Assembly: GCA_021613335.1 (NCBI GenBank)
Contig: JAJTWR010000299.1
Coordinates: forward strand, 2,566,001-2,630,000
Reading direction: 5' to 3'
Length of the DNA stretch: 64,000 nt
Source: Whitmania pigra
Lineage: Eukaryota; Annelida; Clitellata; Hirudinida; Haemopidae
Under the pieces are notes generated by a model. It was not told the DNA's origin, did no database searches, and saw nothing but the letters and a program-made list of their open reading frames with translations. A program made the position numbers and the translations under genes. How positions within the stretch are numbered: the stretch's first letter is position 1; each line of letters begins with the position of its first letter. Of this stretch, positions 40,600-50,900 are shown in pieces.

Positions 40600-43500
40600 C
40601 TCGTGGCAACAATTGAAACGACGAAAAGCGATTCAGACAGCAGCAGTCAACTCGTAAAGCCTTCAATGCAATCGTCAGAAGTCGAGAACCATTTCCACCC
40701 GCCATCTCGTCCAATCCAGTCGAAGGACTTGAAACGCCTGTCCACCGTCTCCCTGCGTCGAGACAAGAACTACCTCAGTCACGTTCCGAACACCTCCATC
40801 GGCCAACCGGTGGCCAAACACGAGACATTTCACGACCACATCTCGCAGAACTCCCACAAGTCACATCAAGATCGACACCAAGTCGAATCCAGCGATGCCG
40901 GTCCCCTGAGCAGAAGGAGCTGTTTGTACAACAAGTGTTCCGAGGGATACGTCTCCATGAGCGGCCTGTCGATATTTGCCAACGAAACGGAATGCAATTC
41001 TAACGGTGAGTTGGAAGGAATTTGAAAACTTCAACTGTCGAATTGAAAACATTTCAACAAGTTTTTCGAGGTCAGAATGAAGTTCCCTCCTCTTCAGAGG
41101 AATTCTAGACTCGTTCCACACCCCTGTCATTCACTGATCATCCCACATTCAACGCATTCTTTTGCTTATCCTCCTTCTTTCACTCGATGAGAAAACACAA
41201 AGAGTCGATTCTCTTATCTCTGGATGTGGTTCAAGACGAGTATAAACATTACAATTAATGGCTTACGTTTGCTACCTGGATTGATAATTCGCTATCTCTA
41301 TGCAGTATACCTGATGTGTTTTATTCCTGCATTCGTACACTCCGAGCGTACAACAAACCGGCCAATACCAGCGTATTAATAACGACATCACGTACGTAAA
41401 CAAGCACACAAGCACGAATCAATGTCCTAATGAGAAAATACGATTGAAGTGACGTTTCAATTGACGGCAGAAGTAAATCCTGTGTGAGGAAGGTTGATTT
41501 AAGTAGCTGCATACAAGCATACCATCATACAATCATACATTCATACATTCATACAAGCATACAAGCATACAATCATACAATCATACAATCATACATTCAC
41601 ACAATCATACAAGCATACAATCACACAATCATACAAGCATACAATCATACATTCATACAATCATACAAGCATACAATCATACAAGCATACAATCATACAA
41701 GCATACAATCATACAATCATACAATCATACAACCATACAAGCAGATAACAATGAAAGCAACATTGAACTCCGCGAAAGTAGGACAGCAAGTGTTTATTTT
41801 CTTCTTTGGGGGGAAAAACTAACGAATCAAATTTCAATCCACGTCTGTTGTTCTTGTTGTTGTGATTGTTGGTCGAGATTTCTGTTGTTATGAACATTGT
41901 CGTTGTTGCTGTTGCTGTTTGTGATTTTAGTTGCACTTCGCTATGAACATTGTTGTTGTTGTTGTTGTTGTTGTTGTGATTTCAGTTGTTATGAACGTTG
42001 TTGTTGTCGTGATTTCAGTTGTTACGAACGTTGTTGTTGTTGTTGTTGCAGCTGAACTCGAGTTGCAATCTGTCGGTCAGGGCAGAGACCGAAGACCCGT
42101 CTTCACCATTCGTGGTTTGTCAGCAAAGAAGTTCATCTGCTTCAACAAGCATGGAAGAATAGTCACCAAGGTGAGCAGAAACAGTTCGCCTGCTTATCTC
42201 GCGCTCCTTTATTGAGTTTTTGTCAAGAATGAGGTCAAATGCTGATTAGGACAACCTTTCCGACTTTAAGGTTTTAAGATTTTAAGGCTTCCAAATATTC
42301 AAAATATTTTACAAGTCATACTTATCATACAAATCATTTCATTTCATGGTGAATTTAATGATGTTTCGAATAAAAACAATTTCTACCTTTTAATATTTAG
42401 AATAATGTATTTTTTATTTTTTATTTTTTTTTATTTGAATAGGTTAATTATAGTTTGATATTTTTTATATTTGCAATCACTTAACTATAGTTTGATATTT
42501 TTTATATTTGCAATCACTTAACCATAGTTTGATATTTTTTATATTTGCAATCACTTAACTATAGTTTGATATTTTTTATATTTGCAATAAGGTAATTGAA
42601 ATTGTTCAATGACAATTCAACTCTTTGGCATGGTTAAAAAGCCCGGTTGCGACGATAAGATTTTTGTGTTAAAATTGAATTTTTAAAACTGGAAATCACT
42701 ACGAGTTCAACGTGACTTATTTCCGTTGAAGGACAAAACATCACGAACTTCAAAATTGTGACCTTGAGGTCATAGAGTGAATGAAATCATCACAAACATC
42801 GTCATCATCACAAACATCAACATCGTCATCATCACAAACATCGTCATCATCACAAACATCATCATCATCACAAACATCATCATCATCATCACCAACATCA
42901 TCATCATCACAAACATCAACATCGTCATCATCACTATCACCATCACTACAATCGTCATCCATGCGTATGAATGAATGCATGCTTCGGAACAGATGTGAAT
43001 TTAACGTGAATTCACGTGCATCCTTTCACATGCATGCATGAGGAAGGCTGAGAGTAAAACAAGGGGCATGTAATGGAGGATAATTTATAATATTAAACAA
43101 AGAACATGAAAGTAAAAATTAATTTGCAAAAATATTAATTTGCAAACAAACATTTTTATATCGTCTGTAAGTATATTTTTAAAGCGTGAAAAGAGATTAC
43201 GTGGTTTTTATCGAGTTTAATCAACATTTCCTTGAGGGTCCACATTTGATTCGTTTGAAGGAAAAACGTTGCCAACGTGTTCTTAATAGTTTTCTTCGCT
43301 CTCTTTTGAAGCTTCTCACCCTGTAAAAGCCCAACCCCTGGCCTCGTTTCTAATTTTAGACTTGACCTCTTTCACGAACCTATCCAATCGGAGCATTAAA
43401 CGTGAATTGAAAGGGAGCCACTCCAGTTTGTCATTAAGTTCCACCTGCTTTGTAATTCGAGCATCCATTAATTTCGCCTGAAAAGTGCCATCGTCCTTAA

Positions 43501-44506
43501 TGCTTGATATTTCTCGTTGGAGTCGAGCAGATCCACAAATAAACGCCTCATCCATCAAACGTCATCCTTCCTTTTAGAAACGGCGGTCTAGGTTTTTTAT
43601 CCTGCGGCTAAATTATTTCCAAGGCCTGTGCTCGGCACCAACTCTTTGATTCACTTTTGACTCGGAAAACATTCCAGTCGTGTGTCCGGTGTCAGATGTG
43701 AATTATCGGCAGTCTTTTATCGGATTCATGGTTTGGATTAGGATGCCTCAGAGTCAAGTAAATCACCTTGTTTTTGAGAGGTTCGGTGGAAATTTTCTTC
43801 TTTCTTTCCTCAGGAGTTCTGAGGCAGTTTTTGTCTGAGATCGATCGAGAACTTTCACGGCTTCAAAAGAAAGGCGTCGGTGGTTCGATTTCTCCGCATG
43901 AATTCCAGGATTCCACCTTTCCATGCACCGAGAGACACCTTTCGAGGTGTTTGATACTTCGTGCTCTTCATTAACATTTGCTCACAACGCACGAGAATCT
44001 TCCAACGTGGCGCATCTAATCTAAGGACTTCCGACGAATGTTGGCCTCACCTAGGAAACCGTGTCATGCTGTGCCGTTGCCATTTAAAGGCAGACGATAA
44101 TTAGATTTCAATTTCTATTTCCATGCAGAGTCGTGGCCATCACCGTTTTTGCCGGTTCCAGGAACTGATCAACTCCATGTACACCGTCTACCAATCCGAA
44201 GCCAACGACAGTTGGTTCTTGTCCTTCGACAAACACGGCAGAAGGTCCTCGCCGACGTCGCAACTCCTGCGAAGAGACCCGATGAAGTGCCGACGATTCA
44301 TCTCACGAATACTCCCCTCTGGATCTTCTCAACCTTCTGACGATTCCAGGGACTTGCAGTCTTCGTCGGGTTTCGACGCAGAATCGAAGAAACTCGAAAC
44401 TTTAGAGCATCACAAAGAACAAGTCCCGAGGAGACACCACCGTCACAATAGGAGCAGACGACATCACTCATCTCACATTCAGAACTCCGATGAAACAAAA
44501 CTTTAA
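40600..44506 (+). CDS. FGF: FGF ligand, FGF8/17/18-like (first exon not found)
   Basis: Three exons at about 40600-41005, 42052-42170 and 44129-44506 join in frame to 300 residues. A long, serine- and histidine-rich N-terminal stretch (about 105 residues) precedes the beta-trefoil core: SCLYNKCSEGYVSMSG, then LELQSVGQ, FTIRGLSAKKFICFNKHGR, CRFQELINSMYTVYQS, and DSWFLSFDKHGRR. These match the FGF core order (LYxR.., YICMNKKGK, C.F.E....NYT.Y.S, WY.AF..KGR). The phase-0 intron after IVTK equals the one after IAK in vertebrate FGF8. The C terminus is extra-long, basic and rich in H and R, which suggests heparan-sulphate binding. The signal-peptide exon is missing, so secretion is inferred from the family. 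FGFs activate FGF receptor tyrosine kinases. Confidence 0.82.
41510..41745. repeat. CATACAATCATACAAG minisatellite
   Basis: About 230 bases of 8-base units alternating CATACAAT, CATACAAG and CATACATT in the first known FGF intron. The frame it opens (41484-41822) is repeat translation only. Confidence 0.9.
41934..42050. repeat. GTT-rich tandem repeat upstream of an FGF splice acceptor
   Basis: Units of (GTT)n GTGATTTCAGTTGTTA(T/C)GAAC repeat about three times and run directly into the true acceptor TTGTTGCAG at 42051. Each unit carries its own TTTCAG. Confidence 0.8.
42449..42588. repeat. 37-bp tandem repeat, about four copies
   Basis: A near-perfect 37-base unit beginning TATAGTTTGATATTTTTTAT recurs at 42449, 42486, 42523 and 42560 in the second FGF intron. 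Only one or two base differences separate the copies, so the array is recent. Confidence 0.9.
42780..42955. repeat. (CATCATCACAAA)n microsatellite
   Basis: About 175 bases of CATCATCACAAA and ATCGTCATC units within the second FGF intron. It opens long serine- and aspartate-rich frames on both strands, none coding. Confidence 0.9.
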
Positions 44507-46080
44507 TTAATATTCATGATGGTAATAATAATAATAATATTAGTAATTGTAACTCGTTGAGATTTCATCGGTGCTATTATTTATTTCTGTTAATAACTTG
44601 GTTGCTATGGAAACGTTAATCCAGCTGTCGATAATCAACTCCTCCCCCGATTCGAGCGCCTTCCAACGCTTCGTTGGCATGGCAACTGTATGTATAATTA
44701 TTTCTGACCTCAAAGTGCACTTGAAAGGTCATCACTTTTGAACCCTTTCGATGTCAGGAAGGCTATTGGACAACGTGTACATATGTCAGATACTCGCAAT
44801 GCGTTCCCTGATCCAATTATTAATTTTTATTTTTGTTGTTATATTATTACTCTTCTTGTTGTTGCTGTTGTTGCTGTTGTTGTTGTTTACTATTTATCTA
44901 TGCAAACCGTCAAATAAAAACTCAAGTGTGATGAAGTTATTTATGATAAAATGTGAGAAACATTCTTTATGTGTTGAAACTGAAACAAACATTCAATTTA
45001 ATAAAGAGGATGTCTAAAGTAAGCAACAATAAGAACAGTAACAATAATAAAATAATAATAATAATAATAATACAACTAATAATAATAGCTATAATAATAA
45101 AAATAACAAAAATAATAATAGAATGGAACGAGGTTTGCATCACGTTGAACTGTTGTTTGGAGGAAGTGATGAATATTTATTTCGTGAAAATATGCGTCAC
45201 AAAAAAAATGAGCTGCAATCGACGATTATGACGATGATGTTGATGATAATAATAATAATAATAATATAATAATAATAATAATAATAATAGTTGTAATAAT
45301 AACATAATGATAATAGTTGTGACAGGTCGAAGGTGATGATAATGAGGGCGATGTATGAAGGCAAGTATTGACTTTTAACGATGATGATAATGATAATGAT
45401 ATTGACGATGATGATGGTGATGATGATGATATTGATGATGATGATGATGATGGTGGTGGTGATGATGATGATGATGATGATGATGATGACGACGACGGTG
45501 CGAAGGCTTAGCAACCGCGGGAGTCGCTGCCAGGGCTGTTAAAATATTCATGATCAGGAATTGCAAGCCGCTCGTGAAAGTCTTGTGCAAGCTCGATGTT
45601 GGAAGTCATCGGAAGGTGGAAGCAGAGGATACGTGAGGTTGCCTTTCAATGTGACCTCCTTAAAAAACTCTTGACGAATGTTTCAGTCTGAACGAAGGAA
45701 ATTTACGATTGTTGGGAAGCACGATTCAGCAGTCCACGTGCCTCTGACATCTTGGAGCAGCAGAGATCGTGGTAGTTACGATTAATGATTATTATTAATA
45801 TTATTGTCATAGTTATTAACGTCATTGGAGATGTTATAATTTCTAAATAAATGACATTACATCATTTATTTGTAATGATTTGCAATTTTTTATTTCTGTT
45901 GATAAAGATTGTAGGTAATCGAAGTTCGTAAATCACTGCTCCATTTGTTTGCCTTTCTACGACGCGACCAGAAAGTCGCTGAGGTTATCCGCTCACGTAA
46001 CACCAATTAGAGTGATTTAAATCACAACAACCCTTTTTGCTTTCTTAAAAAAAGTCGTTTTTTATTTTAATGAAAATAAG
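44507..46080. other. Intergenic, microsatellite-rich
   Basis: Contains AAT repeats (44521-44545, 45045-45120), a CTTGTTGTTGCTG tract (44850-44885), AAT and GAT arrays (45235-45500). The first, very short coding exon of the calmodulin-like gene should lie in the last kilobase; it was not identified. Confidence 0.5.
45235..45500. repeat. AAT and GAT microsatellite cluster
   Basis: Adjacent (AAT)n and (GAT)n tracts with interruptions. They produce isoleucine- and histidine-rich frames on the minus strand that are not genes. Confidence 0.9.
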
Positions 46081-47456
46081 AATTATTTGAAAGCACGCAT
46101 CAAGGAGGCTTTCAATGAATTCGATCCCACGACCTCGGGTTCAATTCCTGCCAAAGACTTTGGTGATGCACTGAGGGCAACAGGACAGGCTCCATCGGAG
46201 GAGGAAATACAAAGTCTTCTCGTTGAGGCCAGATTGGACGGTTGATTGGTTGATGAATTACATCGATTGTAATCGTAAATAAATTACGTTCTTGAAAAAA
46301 GAAAAAAACAATCTTTCGTCAGATTCGGGGAGAATGAACTACGCGGAGTTCTGCAGGTTGTTGGATGCCAGGGGAATGGTTGCAGAGGAAGACATGAAGA
46401 GGCAGCTGGAAGATGCACTCAAGTGAGAAACCAGTGAAGCACGAAGAAACTTCTTTTGTTGATTGAATTAATTGATTGACTGATTGGATTAAATCGGCTG
46501 ATTAGTTAAGCTGAATTCGGTTGGTTAAATCGATTGACTGGTTAAATTCGCAGCTACTTCAAGAAAGAAAACCTTATCGACGCACAAGAACTGAGGAGTT
46601 TCCTGAGGAGCATCGGAGAACCACTGAGTGACGAAGACATCAACGAACTCATGAGGGTTGCTGACGTCAGGGGTGTGGGCGTGATCGATTGTGCAGGTTT
46701 CACACGAACCTCGTACTCGCCGAGTTGTAAGCACACACAAACACCATAACAAGCTCGCACTCTGACACACCCTCTCACCGGCTGTTTCTTCTTCATCAGA
46801 CATGGAATGAAGCCAGGCTAAAAAAGCACGCAGGAGCACAACAATTAAGAAGACCGAAAACAAATGCATTCATAACAAACATAGTCACGTCATCCATACG
46901 ACAAACATTCTCAATATACCCACAATGTAATATCGCATCCACGCAACAAACATATTCACACCCACAACAAACTTATCCACACCCACAACATACTCACATC
47001 CACATAAGAAACGTATCCACACCCACAATATACTCACAATATACACCTACATAACAAACATATTCATACCCACAATATACTCACATCCACACAACATGCA
47101 CGTACATCATTCATCCTGTGCCACAATTTGTTATTAATTTTTCTCTCTGTTGGACGAAATGCCCTCCCTATTTTAGGCTTCATTTTCACATGCAACACGT
47201 GTCCATCCATGATGCAATTTACTTCGACATTGCGCAATCGAGCTTATATCGGCTTAATCGATTTCTATGTTTTATAAACTATCTTTTATAATGTTTTAAT
47301 AATAATAATAATAATAAAACCAATTGTAATGATATTGGTAATGCTTTTTAATTCGTTGGTTTTAAAAATTTTATTCTGAGATAATAAAATATTTTTCTAA
47401 ATTATTCTCCATTAAAAATCCACGCAGAATTTATGAGGAGACTGGCGTCCAAGTAA
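46081..47456 (+). CDS. Calmodulin-like protein with degenerate EF hands
   Basis: Exons at about 46081-46240, 46323-46422, 46554-46696 and 47428-47456 join in frame to 143 residues ending MRRLASK; only a few N-terminal residues are missing compared with calmodulin (149), probably on a tiny upstream exon. The helix-loop-helix pattern is clear (IKEAFNEFD..., EEEIQSLL, AEEDMKRQLEDAL, DEDINELMRVAD, CAEFMRRL). The calcium loops are damaged: loop 1 DPTTSGSIPAKD lacks the final glutamate, loop 2 RLDDSGRMNYAE starts with arginine, loop 3 YFKKENLIDAQE has lost the acidic ligands at positions 1, 3 and 5, and loop 4 DVRGVGVIDCAE has R and V at positions 3 and 5. Calcium affinity is probably weak. The fold is that of a calmodulin/troponin C relative; a myosin-light-chain-like role is possible but unproven. 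Confidence 0.82.
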
Positions 47457-47927
47457 AAAGAAAAAGGAGTCTGCGAAGAAAATGATTGAAGAATTTCTTA
47501 TCACCATCGACGGCACAATTATCTTCTGTCTATTATCTTCTATCAATTATTTTGTATCCATTATCTTGCATCAATTATTTTGTATCCAATATCTTGCATC
47601 AATTATCTTCTATCAATTATTTTGTATCCATTATCTTACATCAATTATATTCTATCAATTATTTTGTATCCATTATCTTGTATCCATTATCTTGTATCCA
47701 TTATCTTGCATCAATTATCTTCTATCAATTACCTTCTATATAATTATCTTCTATCAATTATCTTCTATATAATTATCTTCTATAATTTGTTAGACATTTG
47801 CTTTCTTCTCAGCCAGAAATAAATGAAGTGAAAACATTTCAATGAATGAAATTCTTTGTTTACATTTCAAGCATTCAGCAAAAAAAAGTTCAGTTGCTTT
47901 GCACGTCTTGACAGGTTCCCTCGTGTT
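47457..47927. other. Convergent 3' region with minisatellite
   Basis: Between the calmodulin-like stop codon and the last PMCA exon found. It includes a (TTATCTTCTATCAA / TTATTTTGTATCCA)n minisatellite at about 47520-47790 and an AATAAA at 47818-47823 suited to the plus-strand gene. No C-terminal PMCA exon could be recognised on the minus strand. Confidence 0.55.
47520..47790. repeat. TATCAATTATCTTC minisatellite
   Basis: About 270 bases of 13-14-base units (CATCAATTATCTT, TATCCATTATCTTG, TATCAATTATTTTG). It opens isoleucine-rich frames in three phases, which shows repeat translation rather than coding. Confidence 0.9.
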
Positions 47928-50900
47928 TTAAATGTAAAGTTTCCTGCTTCTTCTCACCTTGATGAAATTCACCAACTGGATGGTAATGGAGAGAGCCTGG
48001 AATTGTAAATGAATTCAAATGTCGACGTCGCATCTTTACAATCCACGCACTCATCTTTCACGAACCTGTGCGAACAAGAGTTCAGTCAATCCGATGAAAA
48101 TGCACCAAAGCCAGTGTGAAAAACTCAGCGAAGTCGTAAAAAAAACGTTTCCTCCAAACTGAACCAGAAAGACCTGAGTGGAAAAAAAGTATTGTGAAAG
48201 ACTCACTTCCCGCGGAAAATATCAAAGAAAACTTGCCTGTACGATGAATGAAAGAAGCCAAATAATAATAAAAATTGGGCTTTTATGCAAGCCGCTGAAG
48301 ACGTTGATGTTGGCGTCTATTTTGCGCGAATTGATTTCGTTGAAGAGGATCATCATGACGAAGGCGTTGAAGAGAAACGTGTAGTGAGAGTTTGGTCTTC
48401 CAAACAAGGCATCCGAGAAACCGGGCTCCAAATCCAGCCACTCATAACCTGAAAATAAGCTCGTTTCAAGGAAACATTCCACGCCGCATAATCATCCTCA
48501 GACTACCTTTCCAGAGGACCACTGACAAAATTGTCAGCTGGTACAACGCGTGGCAGACGATGTTGGTGAGCATGATGGGTGAGATGATGGATTTACGACT
48601 GCAATATGGCTTCCGATGGAGAAGGTCATCGCTAGGGTCCTCGGTGGCCAGAGACAGGGAGGCCAAGGTGTCCATGAGGAGGTTCACCCACAACATTTGG
48701 ACGCCTCTCAGCGGGGAATCCTGAAGGTGATGCAAAAGATGAACGTGAGTTACGGATCATCGGAGAACCATATCGCAATCAACCGTGAGAATGGCTGCTC
48801 CCATGAGGACCAGCACCACGGAAACGACGTTGATGGTCAATTGGAACTGAATGAACTTTGCTATGCTGTCGTGCACGTGTCTCCCCCAAACGACTGATTT
48901 GACAATGTTGGTGAAGTTGTCGTCGATTAGGATGATGTCTGAGGCCTCTTTGGCCACGTCTGTGCCTGAGATGCCCTGATCGAATTGCACATCTAATTTG
49001 GTGCTAAGTCCAATTTCAACAAATAAAGTGCAGTTTCTACCATGCAGAGTCCAACGTGGGCCTTTTTCAAGGCAGGAGCATCATTCGTTCCATCCCCTGT
49101 TACAGCAACAACCTGCCTCCGATTCTCCAAGTTACTTGACATCAAACCACTGACCAGGATGAACTTGTCATGGGGTGAAGCCCTCCCCAATACTTTCAAT
49201 CTGGGCCAAATCAGGTCGAAGCGTGTTTGATCAAAGTTCTGAAACGAAAAAAAACTCTTAAACCCAGGAGACCAGTGAAAGTGAAAATATAAATTTACCC
49301 CTTCCTCGTTTCTGATCTTCCTGTTGAACTCCTCCCCTGACAAAACCAGAGTTTCCGAATCATCTTCTCTGAGGAGACCACACTTTTGAGCCACGTACCT
49401 GGCGGTCAAGAGGTGGTCTCCGCTCACCATGCAGATTTCAATGCCTGCTCTTCTGCAGTTTCCAATGGCTTCGGGCACTTCAGGGCGAACAGGATCCTCG
49501 ATCCCAATGATGGCCAAACATATCAATTCTTTCACCACTTGTTCCTCATCGTTCCAATTCCAATCTAATCGATTAATTATTCACTCTTTTGTTTAATTGT
49601 CATTTATTTATGTATAACTCATATACATCGTTTAATTAGTTAAATAAATAACAATTAGGCCGAACCCGGTTATGTCGCCGGTCTAGGGGTTTGCCAAAAA
49701 GCGTCGAGATAACCGAAAATCAATATGGCGACTGTGTACTAACATGTACTTGCAATTTCTTTATATATAATTAATAAGTTAATAAGTGAGAGTGCACATG
49801 AACGTGTTTAGGGTTTTTTTTACACAACAGCAAATGATATTTGAAATTGATAACATCAATGTATATATAACAATAAAACGCATGTGTGAACCAACTAATA
49901 GCAGAGATTTACCAATTCGCAACAACCACCGCCGATTCTCGATGCAAACATTTATAATTATTTTTTCCTACATTGCAAACGCAAAGATGGCTCACAAAAT
50001 CCCCCATTGACGGGAAGTTTCGTTGCTCGCGATTTGTGAACCATTGAAACATTGCATCGACGACATCTCAGCCACTCTAAGTTTTTTTCTTGTTGGATCA
50101 AAAACAGACTTCTCGTACATTTGCTTTATCTCGTCGGCTTTCATTTTCCGTTCTGAAATGTTGTTGCTGGAATGCCATGCTGACGACAAAGGTTTGTCGG
50201 TTCTGTTTCTTTTTCTAGCTGCAATATGATTTCATTCTTTTTCTCTATTGACTGATTGTCCAGTTTTCACTTAACACCTCAAGACATTTTTGGACCAAAA
50301 AGTAGAACAAAAAAATAAAAAAGGATTAGCAACAGCGTGTTATCTCTCAAACAAAATCAGTAAGGGTGAATTGGGTTCGGCGACATAAACGAATCGACAT
50401 AACCGATGAGAAAATGCTACGACAAAGTGGGAATTTTTCGGTTCCAGTTCAAAGTCGACGATTACTCACGGGGATCGAGATAACTCATGTAAAGTGGCTA
50501 ATTCGGCCTTCTATTGTGCTTGAGATATTAGGGTTCGGCGACATAAAATTATCGACATAACCGATGAGAAAATGATAAGACAAAGACGGAACTTAGTTCC
50601 ATTTCAGAAACGTCGACTTGGCTTGGCGAGTTAACCGAGGTCGAGCTAAGTGGGTTCCACTGTACTTATAATCGGTGGTAGCTGAATTAATTTGCGACCA
50701 AAGAAATCATACATGAAGTAAATAATAGGGTCCAATATTAACAATAACAACAACAACTTGCACTCCAGGGAGTTAGAAACACGCACAAACACGCGCACAA
50801 GTAATTTCTTGTTTTATGAGACCAGTACGACCTGATACGGAAAAGATGAGAAATGATTTATACCACTGTGATGCTATTACGATGTTATGCTATTATGATA

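Noticed and set aside
41510..41745. CRISPR-like regular repeat
   Set aside because: Repeat units are contiguous with no unique spacers, and the genome is animal.
41484..41822. 112-residue frame with HTIIQ repeats
   Set aside because: It is the CATACAAT minisatellite translated; it ends in intron sequence.
42750..43041. Long Ser- and Asp-rich open frames on both strands
   Set aside because: They are translations of the CATCATCACAAA microsatellite in an FGF intron; several phases are open at once, as expected of triplet repeats.
45375..45590. Polyhistidine frame on the minus strand
   Set aside because: Translation of a GAT array; no start context, no conserved flank.
46525..46869. 114-residue minus-strand frame with a hydrophobic start
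   Set aside because: It is the complement of the third exon of the calmodulin-like gene and its intron.
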